A stretch of 64,000 nucleotides of DNA, taken from UBA5078 sp051252515 (GTDB lineage: Bacteria; Pseudomonadota; Gammaproteobacteria; Pseudomonadales; Pseudohongiellaceae). Below, in pieces: positions 51,920-61,419 of this stretch. The stretch lies in the NCBI GenBank assembly GCA_051252515.1, contig JBPOFS010000002.1, positions 248,001 to 312,000 of the forward strand. The letters are read 5' to 3'. Made by a program: the position numbers and the translations under genes. Position 1 is the first letter of the stretch. The number at the start of each line of letters is the position of its first letter. The notes beneath the pieces are model-generated. The model made no database searches. It was not told the DNA's origin and saw only the letters and a program-made list of their open reading frames with translations.

Positions 51920-54835
51920 CTACTCATAACTCTCGATAGCGGGGCACGCACAGAATAAATTGCGGTCGCCATAGACGTTATCAATACGATTAACCGTCGG
52001 CCAAAACTTGCTCTCTTGCAAGGCCGGTACGGGCCACGCCGCTTCCTTTTTGCTGTACGGTCGTTGCCAATCACTGTCCATGATATCGGCTAAAGTATGA
52101 GGCGCATGCTTCAAGGGATTGTTCTCGGCATCTAGCTCACCGGATTCCACTCGCGCGATTTCTTTGCGAATGCAAACCATGGCTTCGATGAAACGATCGA
52201 GCTCTTGCTTGGACTCACTCTCGGTAGGCTCAATCATCAATGTGCCTGCCACTGGAAAGGACATTGTGGGTGCATGGAAACCATAGTCCATCAAGCGCTT
52301 GGCAATGTCTTCTTCAGAGATGCCAGAGGCCGCTTTGAGTGGGCGTAAATCGATAATGCATTCGTGGGCCACCATGCCGTTTCGACCGGTGAACAGCACA
52401 GGGAAATGCGGTGCTAGTTTGCGGGCAATATAGTTGGCACTAAGGATCGCTACTTGAGTCGCCTTGGTAAGGCCTTCAGCGCCCATCAGTGCGATATACG
52501 TCCAAGAGATAGGCAGAATGCCGGCACTGCCCCATGGAGCGGCAGAGACGGCGGTGTTGCCTTTATTCGGGCCTGTAAGCTCAACAAGGCTATGGTTGGC
52601 AACGAAAGGAATCAAGTGCTTCTTGATGCCGATCGGTCCCATGCCTGGGCCGCCACCGCCATGGGGAATGCAGAATGTTTTATGCAGGTTTACATGGGAG
52701 ACATCGGCGCCCATGTCGCCAGGGCGAGCCACACCCACTTGAGCATTAAGGTTTGCGCCGTCCAAATACACTTGGCCGCCGTGATCGTGAATGATCTGAC
52801 AAATCTCTTTAACGCCTTCTTCATACACACCGTGAGTTGAAGGGTAGGTGATCATCAATGCAGCCAGTGTGTCTTTGTATAGATCGGCTTTTGCCTTGAG
52901 GTCTTCTATGTCGATATTGCCTTTGCTGTCGCAGGCGACTACGACTACTTTCATGCTGATCATTTGCGCGCTGGCAGGATTGGTGCCGTGTGCGGAGCTA
53001 GGAATCAAGCACACATTGCGCTGGGTCTGACCAATGCTGTCTAAGTAATTACGAATCGCTAGCAAGCCGGCATATTCGCCCTGGGCGCCAGAGTTCGGTT
53101 GCATGCTCACGGCATCATAACCGGTGATCTCTGTGAGCATGTCTTCAAGCTCTTGGATCATCTGACGGTAACCGGGAGTCTGTGCCACGGGCACGAATGG
53201 ATGCGGCTTGCTGAACTCAGGCCACGTGATCGGGATCATCTCGGCTGTGGCATTGAGTTTCATGGTGCAAGAGCCAAGCGGGATCATGGCGTGGGTCAAT
53301 GACAAATCTTTGTTCTCTAGACGCTTTAAGTAGCGCAGCATTTCCGTTTCGCTGTGATAGCGATTGAAGAATGGGTGCGTTAAGAAGTCGCTTTCGCGTT
53401 GCAAGGAAGCAGGAATCGCAGCACTTACCGATTGTGCACAAATCTGCTCATCTATGGCGCTGACGCTCAATCCGCTGGCCTTATCGCCTAAAACGATCTG
53501 CCAGAGAGTTTCGATCTCTGCATCTGTTGTGCATTCATCCAAGCTGATGCCGAGGCTGTCAGCAAGGTCGATGCGCAAGTTAATCCCGGCTTTGTCGGCA
53601 CGCGCTAGGATCGCGGCACGGCTTGTCGCGTCGCTGTGCAGAGTCACTGTGTCGAAGAAGTGTGTATTGCTAACGTTTTGGCCTTGCGCGCGAAGACCAT
53701 TGACGAAGATCTCGGTGAGTCTGTGAATGCGCTGGGCGATCAGCTTGAGCCCTTCTGGGCCGTGATACATGGCATACATCGCGGCGATATTGGCCAGAAG
53801 CACCTGTGCAGTACAGATGTTGCTATTGGCCTTCTCGCGGCGGATATGTTGCTCGCGTGTTTGCAAAGACATGCGGAATGCTTGTTTGCCGCGTGCATCG
53901 ATCGAGACACCGATGATGCGTCCTGGCACAGCGCGTTTGAAGCCATCTTTGGTTGCAAAATAGGCGGCGTGTGGGCCGCCATAGCCCATTGGTACGCCAA
54001 AACGCTGCGTACTGCCGAGCACTACATCTGCCCCCATCTCCCCTGGCGCCTTAAGCATGATAAGGCTCATTAGGTCGGCGGCGACAACGGCGATAGCGCC
54101 CTTCTCGTGTAAGGCGTCAATGCTGGCGCTGAGGTCGGTCAGTTCTCCAGAGGCGGCCGGATATTGGTAGATCGCACCAAACACATCGTGTTGGTCGATC
54201 GTGGCGGCGTCGCCAATGAGCAGTTCAAAGCCGAAGTTTTTCGCGCGGGTTTTCAGCACGTCGATTGTTTGTGGGAAACACTGCTCATCCACAAAGAAGA
54301 GATTGCTCTTATTCTTAGCCACTCGTTTAGCCAATGCCATAGCCTCGGCCGCTGCAGTGGCCTCATCCAATAAGGAGGCGTTAGCGAGATCCATGCCGCT
54401 TAAGTCCAAGACCATCTGCTGATAAGCCAATAGGCTTTCGAGACGACCTTGAGAGATTTCCGGTTGGTAAGGCGTGTAAGCGGTATACCAACCTGGGTTC
54501 TCTAGGACATTGCGCAAAATGACATTGGGCGTGATGGTGTCGTAATAGCCTAGCCCGATGAATGAGCGTGCAGGTACGTCAGCACTAACCATCGCCTTAA
54601 GGCGCGCAAGTACATCAGTTTCAGTACTTGGCTTGCCCAAGTCGAGGCGACGCTTAAGGGCGATTGAGTTAGGAACCGTGTTATCAACGAGTTGCTCAAG
54701 TGAGTCGAGCTGCAGCTCGGCCAGCATCGCTTGCGTATCCGCAGCGTTAGGGCCGATATGACGCCCAACGAATTCGTCGCTATTGCGCAGGTGTGCAAGA
54801 GTTTTGTTTGTGGCGGATGACGCGTTGCTGCCCAT
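51920..54835 (-). CDS. gcvP: Glycine dehydrogenase (decarboxylating), P protein
   Basis: 971 aa, full length for the single-chain P protein. The PLP lysine is in HVNLHKTFCIPHGGGGPGMGP (~720-740). Other blocks: FIGLGYYDTITPNVILRNVLENPGWYTAYTPYQPEISQGRLE, MIPLGSCTMKLNA and NSGAQGEYAGLL. Decarboxylates glycine and passes the aminomethyl group to GcvH. Last gene of gcvT-gcvH-gcvP, 176 nt after gcvH. Confidence 0.97.
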   Translation of the reverse strand: MGSNASSATNKTLAHLRNSDEFVGRHIGPNAADTQAMLAELQLDSLEQLVDNTVPNSIALKRRLDLGKPSTETDVLARLKAMVSADVPARSFIGLGYYDTITPNVILRNVLENPGWYTAYTPYQPEISQGRLESLLAYQQMVLDLSGMDLANASLLDEATAAAEAMALAKRVAKNKSNLFFVDEQCFPQTIDVLKTRAKNFGFELLIGDAATIDQHDVFGAIYQYPAASGELTDLSASIDALHEKGAIAVVAADLMSLIMLKAPGEMGADVVLGSTQRFGVPMGYGGPHAAYFATKDGFKRAVPGRIIGVSIDARGKQAFRMSLQTREQHIRREKANSNICTAQVLLANIAAMYAMYHGPEGLKLIAQRIHRLTEIFVNGLRAQGQNVSNTHFFDTVTLHSDATSRAAILARADKAGINLRIDLADSLGISLDECTTDAEIETLWQIVLGDKASGLSVSAIDEQICAQSVSAAIPASLQRESDFLTHPFFNRYHSETEMLRYLKRLENKDLSLTHAMIPLGSCTMKLNATAEMIPITWPEFSKPHPFVPVAQTPGYRQMIQELEDMLTEITGYDAVSMQPNSGAQGEYAGLLAIRNYLDSIGQTQRNVCLIPSSAHGTNPASAQMISMKVVVVACDSKGNIDIEDLKAKADLYKDTLAALMITYPSTHGVYEEGVKEICQIIHDHGGQVYLDGANLNAQVGVARPGDMGADVSHVNLHKTFCIPHGGGGPGMGPIGIKKHLIPFVANHSLVELTGPNKGNTAVSAAPWGSAGILPISWTYIALMGAEGLTKATQVAILSANYIARKLAPHFPVLFTGRNGMVAHECIIDLRPLKAASGISEEDIAKRLMDYGFHAPTMSFPVAGTLMIEPTESESKQELDRFIEAMVCIRKEIARVESGELDAENNPLKHAPHTLADIMDSDWQRPYSKKEAAWPVPALQESKFWPTVNRIDNVYGDRNLFCACPAIESYE

Positions 54836-55011
54836 GGATAACCTCAGTGAATACTCATGGTCAGGGCGCAGTGATCTGTGCCCTGGACCTAAAATGAAGC
54901 GGAGTTAAAAAACGAAACATACCGAGCCACACCGAACGGTCTGGCTCTAGCCGCGAATTGAGATTCCGGCATTATTATTATCACTAGCACAGGCTATGGA
55001 GCAGCGTTTTG

Positions 55012-55395
55012 CTACTCGCAGATCTTGGCATACGCGTCAGCATCGAGAAGCTCGTCGAGGTCGGCGGCATTCTTGGGTGCAATTCGGCAAAACCAGCCTT
55101 CATCATAAGGAGACCCGTTAACAGTCTCGGGAGCGTCGATGAGGGCTTTGTTGACCTCAATGATGGTGCCGGTCACAGGTGCATAAATATCAGAAGCGGC
55201 TTTAACCGATTCAACGACACTCATTTCTTGCTCTGCTGTAACTTCGGTGCCTTCTTCAGGAAGCTCGATAAAAACGATATCCCCTAATAGCTCTTGTGCG
55301 TGATCGGAGATACCCATCACTATAGTGCCATCAGTCTCGACACGGACCCACTCGTGGGTTGCTACATACTTCAAATCATCTGGAAAGCTGCTCAC
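55012..55395 (-). CDS. gcvH: Glycine cleavage system H protein
   Basis: 127 aa from GTG 55395, chosen for GAGGA 7 nt upstream and the family N-terminus (MSSFPDDLKYVATHEWVR). The lipoylated lysine is in SVVESVKAASDIYAP (~65). Carries the aminomethyl intermediate between P, T and L proteins. 31 nt after gcvT. Confidence 0.96.
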   Translation of the reverse strand: MSSFPDDLKYVATHEWVRVETDGTIVMGISDHAQELLGDIVFIELPEEGTEVTAEQEMSVVESVKAASDIYAPVTGTIIEVNKALIDAPETVNGSPYDEGWFCRIAPKNAADLDELLDADAYAKICE

Positions 55396-55426
55396 TGTCC
55401 AATCCTCATGCTGAAAATGGATAAAA

Positions 55427-56527
55427 TTATTCGAAAATCTTTTTGCCAAACCGTACGAAATTAGGTTTTACAATTCGTACAGGAGTAAGCTTTCCGCGTA
55501 TATCGACTCGGCAATTGGTGCTGCCAGCGGGGATTCTAGCCAAGGCGATAGAATGCTTCAATGTTGGTGAGAATGAGCCGCTAGTAATAACGCCCTCTTT
55601 CTCTACGCCGTTGACTTCACACACTAGCCGTAAGCCTTCACGCAGCACGCCGCGCTCCTCTAGAACAATCCCTGTGAGAATGTTCAGTTTGCCTGCGGCT
55701 AAATCAATTCTATGTTGTTCTACTGCTGCCCGGCCAATAAACTGCCTGTCTGCGGGCTCCCAAGCGATAGTTTGCTCCATATTGGCAGCGATTGGCGAGG
55801 TTTCTTCGTCCATATCGTGCCCGTATAGATCCATCCCGGCTTCTAGGCGCAGGGTGTCTCGCGCTCCAAGACCGATTGGGCGCACGTCTGCCGCAATCAA
55901 AGCATCCCATAGTGCTGGGGCGTCTTCATTCGGGATAATGAGCTCTAGTCCGCGCTCGCCTGTGTAGCCAGTGCGCGCAATAAACCATTGTTCGCTTTCG
56001 AGTGCGCGGAAATTGCCCAAGGCTTCAACCTGTGTGGCGAGCTCTGGAGCCAGTAATGCGCAGACTTTAGCAATGGATTCGGGACCATGAATAGCAAGAA
56101 TAGCGAGTTCTGGGCGCTCAGTGATGCTGACGTCAAAGCTTTGTGCCTTGGCGTTCATCCAGCTGAGGTCTTTCTCGCGCGTGCCGCAGTTAACTACTAA
56201 GCGGTAGCCTTGGGCTCTGCGATACACGATCAGATCGTCAACGACGCCGCCGTTGTCATTGAGCATGCCGCTATAAAGCGCACGCCCTACCTGATCAAGT
56301 TTCTGTACATCGTTTGCTAGAAGATAGCGTAGCCATGGGGTGGCGTCAGGCCCATCGATATCAACGACAGTCATGTGTGATACATCGAAAACCCCGCAAT
56401 GCTGGCGTACAGCATGGTGTTCTTCGATGAGAGACTTGTATTGAATTGGCATGTCCCAGCCGCCGAAATCGACTAATTTAGCGCCGGCGTCTAGGTGTTT
56501 TTGGTAAAGCGGAGTCCGCAAGCCCAC
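55427..56527 (-). CDS. gcvT: Aminomethyltransferase, glycine cleavage T protein
   Basis: 366 aa from GTG 56527, with AGGAAG upstream. Family motifs: FGGWDMPIQYKSLIEEHHAVR, VFDVSHMT, and MDLYGHDMDEETSPIAANM near the folate site. Releases ammonia and makes methylene-THF, which feeds the same folate pool as fthC. First gene of the operon; its 146-nt leader shows no glycine riboswitch that I can recognise. Confidence 0.96.
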   Translation of the reverse strand: MGLRTPLYQKHLDAGAKLVDFGGWDMPIQYKSLIEEHHAVRQHCGVFDVSHMTVVDIDGPDATPWLRYLLANDVQKLDQVGRALYSGMLNDNGGVVDDLIVYRRAQGYRLVVNCGTREKDLSWMNAKAQSFDVSITERPELAILAIHGPESIAKVCALLAPELATQVEALGNFRALESEQWFIARTGYTGERGLELIIPNEDAPALWDALIAADVRPIGLGARDTLRLEAGMDLYGHDMDEETSPIAANMEQTIAWEPADRQFIGRAAVEQHRIDLAAGKLNILTGIVLEERGVLREGLRLVCEVNGVEKEGVITSGSFSPTLKHSIALARIPAGSTNCRVDIRGKLTPVRIVKPNFVRFGKKIFE

Positions 56528-56673
56528 AGCACATTCTTCCTAATCAAGTGGCGCCTAGAGTGTCTATAAGTAATAGCTCAAGGGCCGAAAAAATAAGCTC
56601 GACATTCTAACCCTATGTGTCGATGTTTAATAGGGGCAGAAATATTAAGAGCGAGCGCTGAGGCGTTAATGAT

Positions 56674-57333
56674 TTACTGTAGTTCGGTTAAAAACCGGTC
56701 TGCTCTAGGCAAGTAGTTACGCTCACTATCGAGCGAGAAAACGACAGAACTGGAACGACCAATGATTTGATCGCGTGGGATAAAGCTATAGACGCGGCTA
56801 TCGGCACTATTATCGCGGTTATCGCCAAGTACAAAGAACTGATCCACGGGGACGATCTCGGGGCCGAAGCTACGAGAGGTGCGAGAATTGAGCGTGTCGG
56901 TCAGCATAGCTTGATGCGAGTAATTGAATAGCTGCTCACGAATAATCATCGAATTATTATCATTAGAAACAATCTCATAGTCAGCGGGTTGTCCGTTGAT
57001 CACGAGCGTATTGTTACGCATATAGATGGTGTCGCCAGGGATTCCTACAATACGTTTGACTAAACGTTTGTCGGCGGCCTCTGAATCAATAATGATGATA
57101 TCGCCACGGACAGGGTCAGCCCGAGAGGCAAGGAAAATATCAGTAAAAGGAATGCGGATGTCGTAAGCGAGCTTATTCACCCAGACTTTATCGCCATCGA
57201 GCAAAGTGGGTTGCATTGAACGACCAGAAATAGAGTTTAAGTCTGCTATGGCGCTCTTGAAGAACACAATGGTCAGCAGCAATAGCATGAAGCGTTTATT
57301 CTCTTTCCAGAATGTGGCGCAGTACTTCTTCAT
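56674..57333 (-). CDS. lepB: Signal peptidase I
   Basis: 219 aa from ATG 57333. One N-terminal membrane segment (residues ~12-30), catalytic serine in SGRSMQPTLLDGD (~38), and the catalytic lysine block DKRLVKRIVGIPGDTIYMRN. The box E-like GDNRDNSADSR is present. Short form with one membrane span rather than the two of E. coli LepB; it may be a second, specialised signal peptidase. Upstream of gcvT on the same strand. Confidence 0.88.
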   Translation of the reverse strand: MKKYCATFWKENKRFMLLLLTIVFFKSAIADLNSISGRSMQPTLLDGDKVWVNKLAYDIRIPFTDIFLASRADPVRGDIIIIDSEAADKRLVKRIVGIPGDTIYMRNNTLVINGQPADYEIVSNDNNSMIIREQLFNYSHQAMLTDTLNSRTSRSFGPEIVPVDQFFVLGDNRDNSADSRVYSFIPRDQIIGRSSSVVFSLDSERNYLPRADRFLTELQ

Positions 57334-57526
57334 GGTGATAGGGCGTTCCTTGTATGGGGCATATAAGGACAATAGGCGAATGTGAGTGCGTGTGTCAATC
57401 TAAGTGCCAGACGCTTGTCTCAGTGGGCGTGCAAGTGGTCTGGTGTGCCCCGCGAAGCTTTGCGTTAATATTGGCCCCTGAACTATTTTACGATCAATGC
57501 CAGCGCATAAACTTATAAGGACAAGC

Positions 57527-58234
57527 ATGACTAATCTATTCGAGATCCCTTCGCCAACGCTTGCAATTGTGGGCGCGGCTGAGCGCTACCCAGTCAACAG
57601 AATCTATTGTGTGGCCAGAAACTATGCGGCACATGCGCGCGAGATGGGCGCAAACCCCGAGCGAGAGTCTCCATTCTTCTTCGCGAAGCCAGCCAATGCC
57701 TTAACGCAGAATAATACGGCGATCCCTTTTCCGTTAAGTACTAAGGACTTGCACCATGAGGTAGAGCTGGTGGTGGCTTTGGCCGGAGCCGGGCTTGCTA
57801 ATAAAGGTGAGCATCTAAGTTTAGACGAGGCCAGTGCCGCAGTGTTTGCGTATGGCGTGGGGATAGACTTTACTCGTCGTGACCTACAAGCCGTAGCGAA
57901 AGAGTTAGGTCGGCCTTGGGATACCGCTAAGGGTTTCGATCATTCTGCGCCTGTCTCCGCTCTTACTCGTGCGGACCAAGTGAGTGATATTACCAGCGCT
58001 GGAATCAGCCTGCATGTAAACGGCGAGCTTCGCCAACAAGGCCTCATTAGCGATTTGATATGGAATATACCCGAGCTTATCGCGGAGCTTTCCAATTATT
58101 ACTGTTTGCGCCCAGGAGACTTAATATTTACTGGCACACCAGCAGGAGTGTCGGCCGTGGTCGCCGGCGATAAGATGGAAGGCAAGATCGATCAATTGGA
58201 AACGCTTAGGGTTTCGCTTAGCCCGCGGCCCTAG
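57527..58234 (+). CDS. Fumarylacetoacetate hydrolase-family protein
   Basis: 235 aa from ATG 57527 (AAGGA 6 nt upstream), preferred over ATG 57497. FAH domain: YCVARNYAAHAREMG, the metal site HHEVELVVAL, YGVGIDFTRRDLQ, and GDLIFTGTPAGVSAV. Such proteins act as maleylpyruvate or fumarylpyruvate hydrolases, or oxaloacetate decarboxylases; the substrate here cannot be told. Shares CTAG at its stop with the convergent gene. Confidence 0.85.
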   Translation: MTNLFEIPSPTLAIVGAAERYPVNRIYCVARNYAAHAREMGANPERESPFFFAKPANALTQNNTAIPFPLSTKDLHHEVELVVALAGAGLANKGEHLSLDEASAAVFAYGVGIDFTRRDLQAVAKELGRPWDTAKGFDHSAPVSALTRADQVSDITSAGISLHVNGELRQQGLISDLIWNIPELIAELSNYYCLRPGDLIFTGTPAGVSAVVAGDKMEGKIDQLETLRVSLSPRP

Positions 58235-58590
58235 AAGCTAAAAAAGCTGCTGATAGACAAGAAAAGTACAGCGGCCACAAGTCCAATATAAAAGATGAAC
58301 TGCAAGGGTTGTAGTTTAAAGCTGTCACGCAGTGATGGCAGTTGGCCTTGTTCGCGCAGGGTGTCATGTTCGGCGCGCACACGAATGCGGCGCTCCTGCT
58401 GATACTGCGCAATTAGCTCAATCGCTTCGTCATATAGCTCATCATTATCAAGCCAGATTGCAGGTAGGGAAATACCCCAGTTGCCTGCATCTGTTTCATA
58501 GACTTCGATGTTGTGTTCTTCAAGCAGTTGTCGCACTTCGTCTGCTTCATCGTCCGGCACATTACGCAATCGGAACAATAACTTTGCCAT
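58231..58590 (-). CDS. DUF6164-like small membrane protein
   Basis: 119 aa. N-terminal ~60 residues soluble, with LLFRLRNVPDDEADEVRQLLEEHNIEVYET resembling a DUF2007-like fold. A basic linker (QYQQERRIRVRAEHD) is followed by one C-terminal membrane helix (~95-115, ending SISSFFSF). Orphan proteins of this kind occur across gammaproteobacteria; function unknown. Confidence 0.72.
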   Translation of the reverse strand: MAKLLFRLRNVPDDEADEVRQLLEEHNIEVYETDAGNWGISLPAIWLDNDELYDEAIELIAQYQQERRIRVRAEHDTLREQGQLPSLRDSFKLQPLQFIFYIGLVAAVLFLSISSFFSF

Positions 58591-58697
58591 GGGTGAAACC
58601 TTTAAAACGGTGATTCTTAGGGGTAAATTCCCCTTTTTGGGATTGCATGCTACCTTTAAGACAAGCGATATGTAAATTAAACGATAAGGTTCTTACT

Positions 58698-59594
58698 ATG
58701 CACAGATTTCCTCAGTCAGTTTTACGCTCTTCAGTGTGTCGATGCGCCGTGGTTGTGGCCGCACTATTCCTTAGCACCAACACTATGGCGCAAAGCTCAG
58801 TTTGGGTAGCAAGCAAAGGAGAGGCGAAGGTCTTTCTTGGCGGAACGGTGCATCTGCTTCGTCCCTCAGACTACCCGCTGCCGGCCCCCTTCGAAAATGC
58901 TTACACTGAAGCCGATGAACTTTACTTCGAGACCAATGTGACGGGTCTGGGTGACATGGCCGTTCAGGCAAAAATGATGAGAGAACTGACTTATTCGGAC
59001 GAACGCAGTTTGAGTACAGTCCTGGATAAATCAACGTACGACGCATTGTCCGACTATTTGTACACGACCGGTATGCCAGTAGGAATGATGGATAAGTTCA
59101 AGCCAGGTTTATTGGTGAGCACTTTGCAAATTATTGAATTTCAAAAACTGGGTTTCACGCCACAAGGGGTCGATGCCTATTTCAATACTCGCGCGATGGG
59201 TGATGGCAAAAGTGTCGGAGAGTTAGAGCCTATTGATGCGCAGATTGGTTACATCTCACAGATGGGCGAAGGCAACGAGAATGAGTTCGTTCGCTTATCA
59301 CTTGAAGAGTTAGATGATGTCGCCACGTCTATGGACCAAATGTTAGCCGCTTGGCGTACAGGCGATAACGACAGTTTGGCAGAGCTTTTTGTGAATGATA
59401 TGAAAGACGATCATCCGGCAATTTATGAATCGCTTTTGGTTGAACGTAATTTGGCGTGGATGCCGATCATAGAATCAATGTTCCAAGATCCTGATACAGA
59501 ATTTGTATTAGTAGGGGCGGCGCATTTGGTGGGCGAGGATGGCTTGCTAAAAATGTTAGAAAGTAAAGGCTATACGATCTCTAGCGTTGAATAG
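58698..59594 (+). CDS. TraB/GumN-family exported protein
   Basis: 298 aa from ATG 58698 (AAGGT upstream). Signal peptide covers residues ~1-33 (ending TNTMAQ). TraB/GumN fold: FLGGTVHLLRPSDYPLP with its Gly-Thr-x-His motif (~48-51), ELYFETNV, and a C-terminal LVGAAHLVGEDGLLKMLESKGY. The GTxH/GxxH pairs suggest a Tiki-like metalloprotease fold, possibly active in the periplasm. Its end overlaps the convergent LysR gene by 14 nt. Confidence 0.85.
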   Translation: MHRFPQSVLRSSVCRCAVVVAALFLSTNTMAQSSVWVASKGEAKVFLGGTVHLLRPSDYPLPAPFENAYTEADELYFETNVTGLGDMAVQAKMMRELTYSDERSLSTVLDKSTYDALSDYLYTTGMPVGMMDKFKPGLLVSTLQIIEFQKLGFTPQGVDAYFNTRAMGDGKSVGELEPIDAQIGYISQMGEGNENEFVRLSLEELDDVATSMDQMLAAWRTGDNDSLAELFVNDMKDDHPAIYESLLVERNLAWMPIIESMFQDPDTEFVLVGAAHLVGEDGLLKMLESKGYTISSVE

Positions 59595-60501
59595 TCTGTT
59601 CTAGCTCAGTGTTAATTTGCGAGCATAGCAAATTAAAAAAAGCCGTTGAGGCATTACTCATTTGTCGTTGAGCATGATAAATGCAATCAAGATTGCGCGA
59701 GAGTGACAGAGTGTCGGGGCCGTGCTCGCCCGACACCTTCAGTACAGCTAATGAGTCGTCATTGAGCATGGAGTCCGGTAGTACGCTCCATGCATAGCCT
59801 GCCGTAATCAATGCTTTTATTGTTTCCAAAAAATTAGTCGAGAGATTCATTTTCAAGTCTAGCTTCTCACGCATGAACATCGTTTCAACCAACTGAGTTG
59901 TGAAAAAACGTTTCTCTGGCAATAAGGCAGTGTATTGACTGATGTCTTCGAGAGTGACTTTTTCTAGTAGCGCCAGTGGGTGTTGTCGCGCTGTTACGAA
60001 ATGCATGTGATCCACCCAAATCGTTTTTGAACACACTTGGGTGTCTGCGCCATCCACTTCAGTGACAATTCCTAGATCGAAATCGCCACGCTGCACTGCG
60101 AAAAACGCTTCAGCTGAATCCATGAATCTAATGTCGAGTTCAACTAATGGGTAGAGCTTGGTGTACTCGCGTAGTATTTGCGGAAGGCGGTGTAGGCCAA
60201 TGTGATGGCTGGTGACTAATTTTAACTGCCCGCGCACTTCCCCGGAAAGATCCGCCACCACTTGTCGGGCCAAATCGATACTGTCGAGTATTTGTTGTGC
60301 GTGCGGAAGCAAAGTGTTTCCTGCTTCGGTAAGAGAGACCTGTCGCCCAATGCGATCGAAAAGCAAAGTGCCTAATTGGTCTTCGAGCAGGTGAATGCGT
60401 TTGCTAATGGCAGGTTGGGTGATGTGCAATTTAGTCGCAGCGATAGAAAACGAGGAGTTTTCTGCGACTGCGACGAACGCTTTAAGATTCTGAGTGTCCA
60501 T
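59581..60501 (-). CDS. LysR-family transcriptional regulator
   Basis: 306 aa. N-terminal winged helix (residues ~1-60; LHITQPAISKRIHLLEDQLG) and a co-inducer domain of the periplasmic-binding fold (LKLVTSHHIGLHRLP, RGDFDLGIVTEV). Resembles the CysB/LeuO-like plant-type regulators only generally; I cannot name its effector. Followed by no same-strand target. Confidence 0.85.
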   Translation of the reverse strand: MDTQNLKAFVAVAENSSFSIAATKLHITQPAISKRIHLLEDQLGTLLFDRIGRQVSLTEAGNTLLPHAQQILDSIDLARQVVADLSGEVRGQLKLVTSHHIGLHRLPQILREYTKLYPLVELDIRFMDSAEAFFAVQRGDFDLGIVTEVDGADTQVCSKTIWVDHMHFVTARQHPLALLEKVTLEDISQYTALLPEKRFFTTQLVETMFMREKLDLKMNLSTNFLETIKALITAGYAWSVLPDSMLNDDSLAVLKVSGEHGPDTLSLSRNLDCIYHAQRQMSNASTAFFNLLCSQINTELEQTIQR

Positions 60502-60551
60502 GTCGGACCATCTTTAAAGGCATGCAATAGAGAGTAAGGAACTCAAGCGAG

Positions 60552-60728
60552 CTACGTGTTGCTCTTGTGGCTGAGTACAATCTGACGAGGACCGGTTGTC
60601 GTTGTTTGACCGCTAATTCCAGACGCGATCTGCTTAACTTCACCGCCGCCTTTTAGGAACGCGCTGACGTGTTCTGCCAGATTAACGCGGTTGTCGAGAG
60701 AAGGGTCTTTCTTGGATTTAGTCGCCAT
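60552..60728 (-). CDS. Small basic protein of unknown function, 58 aa
   Basis: ATG 60728 with AGGAAT 7 nt upstream (AAAGGAG-like context just before). Lysine-rich N-terminus (MATKSKKDPSLDNRV), a central helix (NLAEHVSAFLKGGGEVKQI), then a Ser/Gly/Thr-rich stretch. No hydrophobic segment or Cys. Looks like a nucleic-acid-associated or ribosome-associated small protein, but I do not recognise a family. Between the XRE and LysR genes on the same strand. Confidence 0.62.
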   Translation of the reverse strand: MATKSKKDPSLDNRVNLAEHVSAFLKGGGEVKQIASGISGQTTTTGPRQIVLSHKSNT

Positions 60729-60845
60729 AGCAATGCAATTCCTATCGTGTCAAAAGGAGTCCATTATACACGAAACTGGCCAATATCGAAAATTACCCCC
60801 TTGCTCTATGTTTGCAAGTAGGGTAATTCCAATAAGCGCTTGTGT

Positions 60846-61139
60846 TTAGGCTTGCTTACGACGTTTTCGTATGAAGTAGTCAGATGCGCTGTCGCTAGGG
60901 AGTTCGCCTAGTAGCTGGTCAACTGACACATTGTAGACAACTTTGATTTTAGCGAGCAGCTCTATTTCTAGATGGCAGCCATAATCTCTAGTAGTTTCAA
61001 TGTCTTCGAGTTGTTTGCGTGACACGCCTAAGATATTGGAGCCTTCCGTCATCGAGTAGCCTGCGTTCAGGCGGAGTCGGCGGATTTGCTCTTTAATGCG
61101 AATAGTAAGGGGCGAAAATTTCAATTGTTGATCAGACAT
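60846..61139 (-). CDS. XRE-family helix-turn-helix regulator
   Basis: 97 aa. Helix-turn-helix over residues ~13-68 (IKEQIRRLRLNAGYSMTEGSNILGVSRKQLEDIE), and a second helical part matching the HTH_3 C-terminal half (LLAKIKVVYNVSVDQLLGELP). A short basic tail ends the protein. No adjacent toxin-like partner is seen; the neighbouring 58-aa protein is small and basic but 118 nt away. Confidence 0.82.
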   Translation of the reverse strand: MSDQQLKFSPLTIRIKEQIRRLRLNAGYSMTEGSNILGVSRKQLEDIETTRDYGCHLEIELLAKIKVVYNVSVDQLLGELPSDSASDYFIRKRRKQA

Positions 61140-61419
61140 GTTTTAGGTTTCTACTTTCTCAAGGAATAGGGACGCTTCGACCATTTGCGTGACTAGTTTG
61201 ATTCAATCCATGAGTGACGAATAATATCACCATGACATCATAAATGGCTATCTAAAGTTCAGTCCCATTTCAAAAGCGGGAGAACCCGTCGATATTAGGG
61301 TTATCGCACACCTAAGCTTAAGATACTGTTAAGTACATCAATCTTAGGAATCCCCTTCTGTCTTTCTTAGCGCGAGATTTGCTAAACTCGCCGCACGAAT
61401 GATCATAGGGAATACACGC

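Noticed and set aside
56528..56673. Possible glycine riboswitch in the gcvT leader.
   Set aside because: I could not find the paired aptamer core motifs in the 146-nt region; no support beyond position.
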